Source: Devosia sp. LC5 (GTDB taxonomy: Bacteria > Pseudomonadota > Alphaproteobacteria > Rhizobiales > Devosiaceae). Taken from it: a stretch of DNA of 64,000 nucleotides. Positions within the stretch are counted from its first letter, which is position 1. The number at the start of each line of letters is the position of its first letter. The position numbers and the translations under genes were made by a program. The stretch spans positions 1 through 64,000 of the forward strand of contig NZ_JNNO01000005.1 of NCBI RefSeq assembly GCF_000735585.1. Reading direction: 5' to 3'. Below, piece after piece: positions 9,021 to 16,298 of this stretch. The notes beneath the pieces are model-generated. The model made no database searches and was not told the origin of the DNA. It was given only the letters and a program-made list of their open reading frames with translations.

Positions 9021-9437
9021 ATGCAGTTTCTGCACACCATGGTTCGCGTTACCAATATCGAGGATAGCATTCGCTTTTATTGTCAAGGACTTGGCCTTGA
9101 GGAAGTGCGGCGGACGGAGAATGAGAAGGGGCGGTATACCCTGATTTTCCTGCGGGCGCCGGGCGATGCGGGCGGCGAGGTGGAACTGACTTATAATTGG
9201 GACCCGGAAGAGTATACCGGCGGCCGCAATTTCGGGCACCTGGCCTATCGGGTGAAGGATATTTACCAGCTCTGCCAGCACCTTGCCGATATGGGCGTCA
9301 CCATCAACCGGCCGCCGCGCGATGGTCATATGGCGTTCGTGCGCTCGCCGGACGGCATTTCGGTGGAGCTGATTCAGGAAGGCACCCTGCCCCCGCAGGA
9401 GCCGTGGCTATCGATGCCAAACACCGGAAAATGGTAA
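9021..9437 (+). CDS. gloA: Lactoylglutathione lyase (glyoxalase I)
   Basis: Isomerises the methylglyoxal-glutathione hemithioacetal to S-lactoylglutathione in the cytoplasm. The 138 residues carry two VOC beta-alpha-beta modules and all four metal ligands of the GloA family in the expected places: His5 (HTMVRV), Glu55 (VELTYN), His73 (GHLAYRV) and Glu116 (VELIQE). The length suits the short nickel-dependent bacterial type. The ATG at 9021 follows AGGAGG with a 5-base spacer, so the longer frame from 8988 is not the start. It is monocistronic and followed by a strong stem-loop at 9471-9512. Confidence 0.95.
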   Translation: MQFLHTMVRVTNIEDSIRFYCQGLGLEEVRRTENEKGRYTLIFLRAPGDAGGEVELTYNWDPEEYTGGRNFGHLAYRVKDIYQLCQHLADMGVTINRPPRDGHMAFVRSPDGISVELIQEGTLPPQEPWLSMPNTGKW

Positions 9438-9470
9438 CGGACTGCTAACGCCGACGCGCGTTAAAGCTAA

Positions 9471-9520
9471 GGTTTCGCTAACCATCCGGGTTAGGCCCAG
9501 GTTAGCGAAACCGATCGTAT
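9471..9520 (+). terminator. Stem-loop downstream of gloA
   Basis: A perfect 13-base inverted repeat (GGTTTCGCTAACC at 9471-9483 and its complement at 9500-9512) with a 16-base loop, then GATCGTATTTTA. It lies 33 bases after the gloA stop. The downstream T content is modest, so it is a likely but imperfect intrinsic terminator. Confidence 0.6.
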
Positions 9521-9590
9521 TTTAGAGACTTCACAGGACCGAGCATTGCCTGTTGCGAATTTGCAACGGACCCGTCCCAGGAAGTCGCCG

Positions 9591-10067
9591 ATGCACCCCC
9601 TCCTCCGCCCCATTGCCGCTGCCGTGGTTTGTTCGCTCACCTTGGGCGCCTGCGTACCCATGGCCATGTTCGCCAGTTCGAGCGGCTCGGCCTATTCGGG
9701 CAAGCGCAATGACTGGGGCACGTTCGTCGCCAGCCGGGAGGTGAATGCATTGTGCATCACCCCCAAGCTCAGATTCGTGATCTGGGAATTCGAGGGCCGG
9801 TTCGGGCGCAAGGTGATCATGAATTCGGGCTATCGCGACGGGCAGCACAATTCGGCGGCCGGTGGCGCCGACAGCTCCTATCACACCAAATGCATGGCGG
9901 CCGATTTCTACATTCCGGGCGTGCCCAAGGCAGAGTTGATCGCCTTTGCCATGCAGGTCGATGGCGTGGGCGGGCTGGGCTGCTATCCCGGGCGCCAGTT
10001 CATCCATGTCGACGTGCGCGACCGGCCGCGCGGCTATAACCGCCCGGTGACTTTCTCAGGCTGTTGA
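9591..10067 (+). CDS. Peptidase M15-like (D,D-carboxypeptidase fold) lipoprotein
   Basis: A 158-residue exported protein. Its N-terminus is a lipoprotein signal (SLTLGAC, Cys21). The mature part shows the zinc signatures of the M15/DUF882 (YcbK-like) peptidoglycan peptidases: SGYRDGQHN, then SYHTKCMAADF (zinc His and Asp) and FIHVDVRD (second zinc His). It probably acts on cell-wall peptides in the periplasm; the exact bond is not known. The ATG at 9591 directly precedes the signal peptide and follows AGGAA; the frame upstream to 9546 is not needed. It is followed by two tRNA genes. Confidence 0.82.
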   Translation: MHPLLRPIAAAVVCSLTLGACVPMAMFASSSGSAYSGKRNDWGTFVASREVNALCITPKLRFVIWEFEGRFGRKVIMNSGYRDGQHNSAAGGADSSYHTKCMAADFYIPGVPKAELIAFAMQVDGVGGLGCYPGRQFIHVDVRDRPRGYNRPVTFSGC

Positions 10068-10139
10068 AAAAAGTCACTTTCATGTCGTCAAATGGGTTGC
10101 GCATCACGAGAGGCCCAACTATACGAACCCAGCGCTTAG

Positions 10140-10214
10140 GCGCCCTTCGTCTATCGGTCAGGACGCCACCCTTTCACGGTGGAGAGAGGGGTTCGATTCC
10201 CCTAGGGCGTACCA
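10140..10214 (+). tRNA. tRNA-Glu (UUC anticodon)
   Basis: A 75-base cloverleaf with encoded CCA at 10212-10214. The acceptor stem pairs GCGCCCT (10140-10146) with AGGGCGT. The anticodon stem CCACC/GGTGG encloses the loop CTTTCAC, giving anticodon TTC. The T arm is AGGGG-TTCGATT-CCCCT. It is the first of two Glu tRNAs separated by 50 bases. Confidence 0.96.
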
Positions 10215-10264
10215 TTCTTCTTGCTGAAGTTTGGCCAAGTAGCTAACACTGAGATCCTTGCTCC

Positions 10265-10339
10265 GCGCCCATCGTCTAGCGGTCAGGACACCGCCCTCTC
10301 ACGGCGGGAACAGGGGTTCGATTCCCCTTGGGCGTACCA
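10265..10339 (+). tRNA. tRNA-Glu (CUC anticodon)
   Basis: A 75-base cloverleaf with encoded CCA at 10337-10339. The acceptor GCGCCCA pairs with TGGGCGT. The anticodon loop CTCTCAC between CCGCC and GGCGG gives anticodon CTC. It is closely similar to the preceding tRNA-Glu, which indicates tandem duplication followed by a change of the anticodon wobble base. Confidence 0.96.
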
Positions 10340-10462
10340 AGCGAACCAGGGGATCAGGTTTCCCCTCCCCGATTTCAATGATTGCGATAAGCGCGCGAGT
10401 TGCAGCCGCAATTGGACTGCACGCCAAGACGAGCTTGGCATGCAGTTGTGTGAACGTTCTGC

Positions 10463-10765
10463 CTAACTTACTGACATCTCGACGGTGCCGCCGCTGGCAC
10501 ACCAATTGACGTAAGTGCGCGCCCGTCCCCTCCCAAATCCAGTCACGGTGAGGTCGGCGCGACATACCCCGTCGGGCAGGGTAATGGTCTTGACACAAAC
10601 ATCCTCGCGCGGCGCGCAAGGCCTCCCCTCAACTGTGCCGCCCGTCACCCAAATCCTGCTAATTTCACTATTACCGTTGTTTGTGATTTTCAATGTGTAG
10701 GTAGCCGCAACGCTGGGTGTCGCTGTCAGCGCAAGAGCAAACACGACCGTAATAATCTTATTCAT
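10463..10765 (-). CDS. Small exported protein of unknown function
   Basis: A 100-residue protein with a clear Sec signal peptide (MNKIITVVFALALTATPSVA, cleavage after SVA). The mature part is about 80 residues, beta-rich and threonine/glycine-rich, with four cysteines (in GRPCAP, EDVC, DGVC and NWC) that could form two disulfides in the periplasm. I do not recognise the family. The ATG at 10765 follows GGGGGAC. A Met four codons upstream (10777) is less well placed. It lies downstream of the tandem tRNA-Glu genes in a gene-poor stretch, so it may be an accessory gene. Confidence 0.6.
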   Translation of the reverse strand: MNKIITVVFALALTATPSVAATYTLKITNNGNSEISRIWVTGGTVEGRPCAPREDVCVKTITLPDGVCRADLTVTGFGRGRARTYVNWCASGGTVEMSVS

Positions 10766-11165
10766 GATGTCCCCCAAGGTAATGAGGTCAGAAGATCGGC
10801 TCGGACGAGCGCTGTCAATTCAAGCACATAGAGCGGTTTTCTCGGATCCGCCGGCAATGGAGGCCGGACGGACGGGCCATCCAACTCGAGAGCCATCAAG
10901 CGGCCCTCGCGCGGCTTGCGCTGTAACAAATCGCGTCAATGTTTCACGATCGCAACAAGCGCGCGTTCAACAATTGGGAAAGTGAGCAGCTTATGGCGTC
11001 AGGGAGTGCATTTTGTTGTGGTTAACGCAGCAAATTCGTGCACAATATTTGGTGAGCCCAGATGATCTGGGAACGCCCACGAGAGAATGGCCCTGATGCC
11101 AGGCTCTCGGATCTGAAGAATGGCCGCTACGCCTGTAGCTGCCACGCTTTGTATCGGGGGCAGAA
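10766..11165. other. Intergenic stretch without recognisable gene
   Basis: About 400 bases with no frame I can support on either strand, less regular in codon-position GC than the neighbours. It separates the exported cysteine protein from the 89-residue hypothetical gene and should contain the divergent promoters of both. I see no strong promoter, terminator or repeat. Confidence 0.5.
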
Positions 11166-11435
11166 ATGGCGGTCTTCAAAATACACACACTCGCTGGCGA
11201 CCTGGTGACGGTGGAAGACGGACGAGACCTCACCACACTGTGCAACACGTTGCGCGACCTGGGCTATCTGCAGGTGCAACGGCGCGATTCCCACTATTCC
11301 CCCTCAATGATGACCCTGGTGTCCTTCATGGCGCATGCGGTCATTTCAATTGAGCTGGATTCGGCCGCAGGGGAGGCCGAAGGCGCCACATCCTCCAATA
11401 TCTCGCTGCCCGGAACCTATAACGGGCGGCGCTGA
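11166..11435 (+). CDS. Hypothetical 89-residue protein
   Basis: A small soluble protein beginning MAVFKIHTLAGDLVTVEDG, with a compact alpha/beta-like first 70 residues and a polar, probably disordered tail. The ATG follows CGGGGGC at a usual distance. I do not recognise a family. It overlaps the end of the convergent 79-residue frame by 19 bases. Regular hydrophobic spacing and the ribosome site favour a real gene; nothing in the context indicates a role. Confidence 0.5.
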   Translation: MAVFKIHTLAGDLVTVEDGRDLTTLCNTLRDLGYLQVQRRDSHYSPSMMTLVSFMAHAVISIELDSAAGEAEGATSSNISLPGTYNGRR

Positions 11436-11656
11436 TGACGCGACGCGCCGAGCGCCGCAAGGCCAGTTTGTAACAGACGTAACGTGCCGTCTTGTGGCCT
11501 GGGACGATAGGCCAGCTCGATTGCGGCTTCGACCGCGACCTCGATATGCGCGCGCAGAGGCGCGGCGCCAGGCGCTTTGGGCACAATGGCCAGCGCCTGC
11601 TCCAGATGGTCACGGACGCATTCATAGCGGGGATCGGGAAGGTTGTGCTTGAGCAT
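11417..11656 (-). CDS. Hypothetical 79-residue protein
   Basis: A short, mostly helical frame beginning MLKHNLPDPRYECVRDHLEQ, with alternating hydrophobic and charged residues (ALAIVPKAPGAAPL, HIEVAVEAAIELAY) that look like a real amphipathic helical protein rather than a shadow frame. No family is recognised. It is convergent with, and overlaps by 19 bases, the 89-residue gene. The composition supports coding on this strand more than on the opposite one, but without homologues the call stays tentative. Confidence 0.45.
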   Translation of the reverse strand: MLKHNLPDPRYECVRDHLEQALAIVPKAPGAAPLRAHIEVAVEAAIELAYRPRPQDGTLRLLQTGLAALGASRHQRRPL

Positions 11657-11797
11657 GGCGGCCTCGTTATAAGTAGCCGCACGAACAGGTTGCCTTGATC
11701 TGGTTGTTGAGCTGTCAAAACCGGCATGCCGATTTTATTCAAACAAGGGCTGAATCGACATTCAGGTTGGTTTCCGGGCACGGAGAAAGCGAAGGCC

Positions 11798-11852
11798 CCT
11801 CACCCGGCCCAAACGGGCCGGCCTCTCCCCCAAGCGAGAGGTGAAGCGGCGC
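11798..11852. repeat. Palindromic intergenic repeat, family D
   Basis: CCCCTCACCCGGCCC, then GGGCCGG and CTCTCCCCC, then the partial complement GCGAGAGGTGAAG. It is related to the copies at 23-62 and 33699-33822. It lies directly before, and may have contributed to, the truncated RelE-type toxin frame. Confidence 0.55.
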
Positions 11853-12068
11853 CAACTCCGGGCGGCGGCAGCCTCTTTCCCGTTGCCTGGACGCGGCCGG
11901 CATCGCCTGGTCTGGTATGCCGGCGCCGAGGCCGCCTGGTTCATGCAGGATGGCCACCTTGGCCGACCGGGGATTCGGCTGCGAGTCGGCGACTGGCGCG
12001 TCATCATGGAGGATGGCGTGGTGCTTGAAGTGCTGGAGATTGGGCCGCGCGGCGGCGTCTATGAATGA
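11841..12068 (+). pseudogene. Truncated RelE/ParE-family toxin remnant
   Basis: Only the last 35-40 codons look like a RelE/ParE toxin: RPGIRLRVGDWRVIMEDG followed by EVLEIGPRGGVYE matches the family C-terminus (RLRVGDWRVIF...IGPRGxVY). The frame as written starts from GTG at 11841 inside a palindromic repeat, and its first 35 or so residues are arginine/alanine-rich and unlike the toxin N-terminus. A normal toxin has 80-95 residues with two N-terminal helices, so the 5' half seems lost or scrambled. It stops 11 bases before the antitoxin start, the usual toxin-then-antitoxin order of this family. A functional ribonuclease is unlikely. Confidence 0.6.
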
Positions 12069-12079
12069 TCGGAGCGGAA

Positions 12080-12420
12080 ATGAATGAAATGGTGACAATT
12101 CCCCGTGAGGAATATGAGCGGTTGCTGAGCGCGGCCGAAGATCTGGCCGATATCGCTGCCTATGATCGCGCCAAGGCCGGGCTGGCTGCGGGCCGGGATG
12201 AGCTGATCCCTGCTGCATTTGCCGATCGGCTCATTGCTGGCGAAAGCCCGTTGCGGGTGTATCGCGAATTGCGCGGGCTGACGCAGGTTGGCCTGGGCGA
12301 GGCTTCAGGGGTTAATCGCGTCCAGGTTGCCGATATCGAGGCCGGGCGAAAAACTGGTTCGGTTACGACCCTGCGCAAGCTGTCGACGCCCTTGGCATTG
12401 CTCTGGATGATCTGGCCTGA
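12080..12420 (+). pseudogene. XRE-type antitoxin gene with a C-terminal frameshift
   Basis: The partner of the toxin remnant. From the ATG at 12080 (after GGAGCG), residues 1-101 match antitoxins of the RelE/XRE type: an N-terminal EEYERLLSAAEDLADIAAYD segment, then an XRE helix-turn-helix (YRELRGLTQVGLGEASGVNRVQVADIEAG). After ...TLRKLST near 12388 the expected ending ALGIALDDLA and a TGA at 12418 are present, but in the next frame: one base appears to be missing between 12383 and 12388. In the frame as read, translation runs on to 12751, antisense to the ABC ATPase gene. That ATPase ends five bases after the lost stop, which supports 12420 as the ancestral end. Confidence 0.68.
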
Positions 12421-12424
12421 CAGC

Positions 12425-13240
12425 CTAAGCCAGCACTTTTGCCCCAACGTGATGGCGGCCGATGGGGACGATCATGGGGGTGTCGGAGATGGGGTCGATG
12501 ACGATGCGCGAGGCCATGCCGAAGATTTCGGCGACGATGGCTTCGGTCATGACTTCGGATGGCTTGCCTTCGGCGACGAGGCGGCCAGCTTTCATGGCCA
12601 CGATGTGGTCGGCATAGCGGCAGGCGAGATTGAGGTCGTGCAACACGACGACGATTGTGCGGCCATTATTGCGGACGAGATCAGTCAGCAGGTCGAGGAC
12701 TTCCACCTGGTGGTTGATGTCGAGAAAGGTGGTCGGCTCGTCGAGCAATAGCAGGTCGGTTTGCTGGGCCAGGGCCATGGCGATCCAGACGCGCTGGCGC
12801 TGACCGCCGGATAGCTCGTCAACAGGGCGATCAGCCAATTCGAGCGTGTCGGTGGCGCGCAGGGCCTCGGCGACGGCAGCGTCATCCTCGGGGGTCCAGC
12901 GGCGGAACCAGCCTTGATGGGGATAGCGGCCGCGGCCGACGAGATCGGCAACGACGATGGCGTCTGGGGCAATGGGCGATTGCGGCAGCACGCCCAGAAT
13001 GGTGGCGACTTCGCGGGTCGGCATGGTGTGGATGGGCTTGCCATCGAGATAGACCGCGCCGCGCGTGGGCGCCAGCAACCGGGCCATGCCGCGCAGCACA
13101 GTGGATTTGCCGCAGGCATTGGCGCCGACGATGACCGTGAGCTTGCCGGGCGGAATGGTCAGGTTGAAATCGGAGACGACCTGGCGGTCGCCATAGCCCA
13201 AATCCATGCCGGCGGCGATAAATTGGTGTTCGGCGGACAT
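12425..13240 (-). CDS. Iron-chelate ABC transporter, ATP-binding protein
   Basis: The ATPase of a FecBCDE/FhuC-type importer, 271 residues, on the cytoplasmic face. Walker A is GANACGKST (39-47), the ABC signature is LSGGQ (143-147) and Walker B is LLLLDE (163-168), followed by the switch histidine in VVVLHDLN. The PTTFLDINHQVEVLDLL stretch is typical of siderophore/heme ATPases. It is the last gene of a five-gene operon (two binding proteins, two permeases, ATPase), 12 bases after the second permease. The operon probably answers to the TGA-N9-TCA site at 17314. The substrate (ferric siderophore or another iron chelate) cannot be told. Confidence 0.93.
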   Translation of the reverse strand: MSAEHQFIAAGMDLGYGDRQVVSDFNLTIPPGKLTVIVGANACGKSTVLRGMARLLAPTRGAVYLDGKPIHTMPTREVATILGVLPQSPIAPDAIVVADLVGRGRYPHQGWFRRWTPEDDAAVAEALRATDTLELADRPVDELSGGQRQRVWIAMALAQQTDLLLLDEPTTFLDINHQVEVLDLLTDLVRNNGRTIVVVLHDLNLACRYADHIVAMKAGRLVAEGKPSEVMTEAIVAEIFGMASRIVIDPISDTPMIVPIGRHHVGAKVLA

Positions 13241-13252
13241 GGCTGTCCTCCC

Positions 13253-14308
13253 CTAGTTGACCCGCCCTGCCCGATTGGATGCCATCAGCAGCCAGAGCAG
13301 GAACAGCGCCCCGAAAACGCCGGTGACGACGCCCACGGGCAATTGAATGGATGGAAGCGCGTGCTGCGCCACCATGTCTGACCCCAGCATGACCAGCGCG
13401 CCGACCAACCCGGCTTGCAGGAAGCCATTGCCGGCGCCGTTGAGCAGGCGGCGGGCAATCGGGCCGGCGACAAAGGCGACAAAGCTCACCGGGCCGACGG
13501 CGGCGGTAGCGAAAGCGGCGTAGCCGACGGCGGCGAGGATCAGGCCCAGCCGGGAGAATTCGACGCGGGCGCCGAGCGCGGTGGCGGTGTCGTCGCCCAA
13601 TTGCATGGCGTCGAGCGTGCGCAACAGTGCGATGGTGAGGGGGATGAGCACGACCAGCGCCATGGCGAGCGGATAGATGTCGCCGGTATTGGCGGCATTG
13701 AGGCTGCCGATCAGCCAGGCGAGAGCTTGCTGCACTTCGAACAGGCGCGCGCGGGTGAAGAGATAGGACATCACTGCGCCCATGATGGCGGCCATGCCGA
13801 TGCCGATCAGCACCACGCGATAGGCGGTGACGCCATTGCGCCAGGCAAGGCCATAGATGGCAAGAGCGGTCAGCACGGCGCCCGCGAAAGCGCCGACCGA
13901 GACCCAGAGCCCGGACAGGCCCAGCACGATAATGCCGAACACGGCAGAGGCGCTGGCGCCGTGGGAGATGCCGATAATGTCGGGGCTGGCCAAGGGGTTA
14001 CGCAGCAATGTTTGGAAAATGATTCCGGACAGAGCGAAGGACATGCCGGTGAGCACGGCGAGCACGGCGCGGGGGACGCGCACATTGAGCACGATGAAAT
14101 CGACGCCCTTGTTGACCTCCCCGGTCAAAGGGGACAGCAGCGAGCGCAGCACGTCGAGAGGAGCGACGGGGAAGTCACCGAGATAGAGCGCGAGTGCGAA
14201 GGTCAGCGCCAAGGCTGCGGCGAGGCCGAGCGTGACGTTGCGGCGGCGGGTGGCGAGGTTGCCGCGAATGGCGTGGACCGCTGCGGATGGGGTGAGTGCC
14301 ATGGTCAT
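13253..14308 (-). CDS. Iron-chelate ABC transporter permease (FecCD family), second subunit
   Basis: Polytopic inner-membrane protein, 351 residues, with 9-10 hydrophobic segments and the FecCD signatures: RVPRAVLAVLTGMSFALSG near the N-terminus, then NPLASPDIIGISHGAS, and GPVSFVAFVAGPIARRL near the C-terminus. It pairs with the permease encoded just upstream to form the heterodimeric channel. Its start (ATGACC at 14308) overlaps the stop of the first permease by four bases, a sign of coupled translation. A Met two codons later is an alternative. Confidence 0.93.
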   Translation of the reverse strand: MTMALTPSAAVHAIRGNLATRRRNVTLGLAAALALTFALALYLGDFPVAPLDVLRSLLSPLTGEVNKGVDFIVLNVRVPRAVLAVLTGMSFALSGIIFQTLLRNPLASPDIIGISHGASASAVFGIIVLGLSGLWVSVGAFAGAVLTALAIYGLAWRNGVTAYRVVLIGIGMAAIMGAVMSYLFTRARLFEVQQALAWLIGSLNAANTGDIYPLAMALVVLIPLTIALLRTLDAMQLGDDTATALGARVEFSRLGLILAAVGYAAFATAAVGPVSFVAFVAGPIARRLLNGAGNGFLQAGLVGALVMLGSDMVAQHALPSIQLPVGVVTGVFGALFLLWLLMASNRAGRVN

Positions 14309-15336
14309 AGCGAGGCCAGCTTGCGGCGGCGCACCAGCGCGATGAAGAAGGGCGCGCCGAGAAAGGCGGTGACGATGCCGACCTGCACTTCGCCGGGTGG
14401 AGCGAGGATGCGGCCCAATATATCGGCACCCAGAAGGAGAATGGGGGCCAGCAGCATGGAATAGGGCAATATCCAGCGGTAATTGGGGCCCGTTATCGCG
14501 CGCGCCACATGGGGCATTGTAAGGCCGACAAAGGCGATGGGACCCGCGGCGGCGGTGGAGGCGCCGGCCAGGATGACCGCGGCAAGGCCGGCGATGGCGC
14601 GGGAGAGGCCTATGCGTTGACCCAAGGCGCGGGCGACGTCTTCGCCCATGGAGAGGCCATCGAGCAGGCGGGCCGAGGCCAGAGCCAGTATGATGCCGAC
14701 GGCGAGAAACGGGGCGACCTGGATGACGATATCCATATTGCGGCCAGCGAGCGAGCCGACCTGCCAGAAACGCACTTCATCGAGCGTGCGGGGGCTGGTG
14801 AGCAGGATGGCGCTGATGACCGATTGCAGCGCCGCCGTCATGGCCGCGCCGGCCAGCGCCAGCTTGATGGGCGTGGCGCCGTCGCGGCCCAGCGAGGCGA
14901 CGGCGTAAACGATCAGCATGGCGGCCCCTGCCCCGGCAAAGGCCAGCCAGACATAGATGCTGAGCTGGGAGATGCCCAGGATGGCGACGCCCAGGACTAC
15001 GAACAAAGCGGCGCCGGCATGGATGCCCAGGATGGATGGATCGGCCAGCGGATTGCGGGTGGCGCCTTGCAAGACGGCGCCGGCCAGGCCCAAAGCCGCG
15101 CCGACCAATAGGCCGATAACGGTGCGCGGCAGCCGCAATTCCCAGATGATGCGGTGATCGGTGGAGTCGGGATTGTAGGCGGTCAGGGCGGCCCAGACGG
15201 TGTCGAGGGTCACCGGGCGGGCACCGACAGTGATCGACAGGAAGGCGATGGCCAGCACCAGCGCCACAAGCCCGAGGAGGCCGAGCAGGAGGGGCGCGCC
15301 ATGGCGGGCGTCGAATGTCGGCGCAACGTTGGTCAT
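14305..15336 (-). CDS. Iron-chelate ABC transporter permease (FecCD family), first subunit
   Basis: A 343-residue FecCD permease with the usual elements: RLPRTVIGLLVGAALGLAG, then GATRNPLADPSILGIHAGA, and AAGPIAFVGLTMPHVAR before the last helices. The open frame runs upstream to 15585, but that part is a shadow inside the binding-protein gene. The ATG at 15336 overlaps the upstream stop as ATGA (15333-15336), so it is the evident start. It works with the 351-residue permease and the ATPase encoded downstream. Confidence 0.93.
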   Translation of the reverse strand: MTNVAPTFDARHGAPLLLGLLGLVALVLAIAFLSITVGARPVTLDTVWAALTAYNPDSTDHRIIWELRLPRTVIGLLVGAALGLAGAVLQGATRNPLADPSILGIHAGAALFVVLGVAILGISQLSIYVWLAFAGAGAAMLIVYAVASLGRDGATPIKLALAGAAMTAALQSVISAILLTSPRTLDEVRFWQVGSLAGRNMDIVIQVAPFLAVGIILALASARLLDGLSMGEDVARALGQRIGLSRAIAGLAAVILAGASTAAAGPIAFVGLTMPHVARAITGPNYRWILPYSMLLAPILLLGADILGRILAPPGEVQVGIVTAFLGAPFFIALVRRRKLASL

Positions 15337-16295
15337 TGCGCGGTGGTCAGGTTCTCGTCGGCGGCCGAGACCACGGCGGTGAGCTTGTCCAACTCGCCGG
15401 CATAGGCAGTGTAATTGCGCAGCCAATAGGCCGGCCATTCGCCGATGGCGCCGGCAGCGGCGGCTTTCATGGCGGTCCAGGTGGGCTTGGCCTCGGCACT
15501 GGCGCGATTGGTGGGCTTGCGATTGTCGATCAGGATGATGTCGGGCTGGTAGGTGTCGGAGCGCTCCCAGCTGATGGTTTCCCAATAGCCGCTATCGGGG
15601 TTGAGCCCGGTCTTGAGGAAGCCCAGGCCCCAGCGCTTGAGGTCCATCAATTCGGCCGAGCCTTCGGGTGCAGCGACCCACAGCCCGTCATCGCCGGGCC
15701 AGACGGCCAAGGCGGTCATGTTTGGCTTGGCTTTGGCGGCGGCGGAGAAGGCGTCGCGGGCGCGCTCGAAATTGGCTTTGGCCGCAGCGATTTCGGGTGT
15801 CGACAGATCGGCGCCGAAGCTGGTGGCCAGCGCCTCGTATTCTTCGATCAGGCCGACGACGCTATCGAGCTGGGCTGGGCCGGTGACCGGCGCCAGAGCG
15901 CGCAACTGGCCGTCGGGGCCGGTGACAGCGGGACCGCCACCCCATTCGCGGTCGCCGGGCCAATATTCGGCAATCACCAAGTCGGGCTGCAGAATGGCGG
16001 CTTTTTCGATGTCGACTTCGTTATAGGCCACGCCGACCATTTCGATGCCGGTGAGATCAAGGCCCTGCAGGGCCCGCGAATCCTGGGGCTGGCTGCTGGC
16101 GATGATGCCGACGGGACGGATGCCCAAGGGAATGAGCGCGGCGGCGGCGTCTTCGGTGGCAATGATGCGCTGGGGCACTGCGTCGAGCGTGACCGTTTCA
16201 CCGGCGCCGTCGGTATAGGTCCAGGGTTCGGCATGGACTGCCAGGGGCGTGGCCGCGAGCACGAGGGCGAGCAGGGTCTTGAGCGCGGAATGCAT
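15333..16295 (-). CDS. Iron-type ABC transporter substrate-binding protein (copy 1 of pair A)
   Basis: Periplasmic binding protein, 320 residues, with a Sec signal peptide (LLALVLAATPLAVHA) and no lipobox cysteine. The mature part has the two-lobed FecB/FepB-like fold: VTLDAVPQRIIATEDAAAALIP in lobe one and DIILIDNRK in the inter-lobe region. It is a close paralogue of the upstream gene, sharing LIPLGIRPVGI, RALQGLDLTGIE and VIAEYWP. Its stop overlaps the first permease start by four bases. It is presumed to deliver an iron chelate to that transporter. Confidence 0.88.
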   Translation of the reverse strand: MHSALKTLLALVLAATPLAVHAEPWTYTDGAGETVTLDAVPQRIIATEDAAAALIPLGIRPVGIIASSQPQDSRALQGLDLTGIEMVGVAYNEVDIEKAAILQPDLVIAEYWPGDREWGGGPAVTGPDGQLRALAPVTGPAQLDSVVGLIEEYEALATSFGADLSTPEIAAAKANFERARDAFSAAAKAKPNMTALAVWPGDDGLWVAAPEGSAELMDLKRWGLGFLKTGLNPDSGYWETISWERSDTYQPDIILIDNRKPTNRASAEAKPTWTAMKAAAAGAIGEWPAYWLRNYTAYAGELDKLTAVVSAADENLTTAQ

Positions 16296-16298
16296 CGC

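Noticed and set aside
10064..10509. Short plus-strand frames across the tRNA-Glu genes
   Set aside because: They overlap two complete tRNA cloverleaves and contain the tRNA sequence translated, with no family match.
12421..12751. C-terminal extension of the antitoxin frame
   Set aside because: This part is read antisense through the ABC ATPase gene after an apparent one-base loss. The true ending lies in another frame at 12388-12420.
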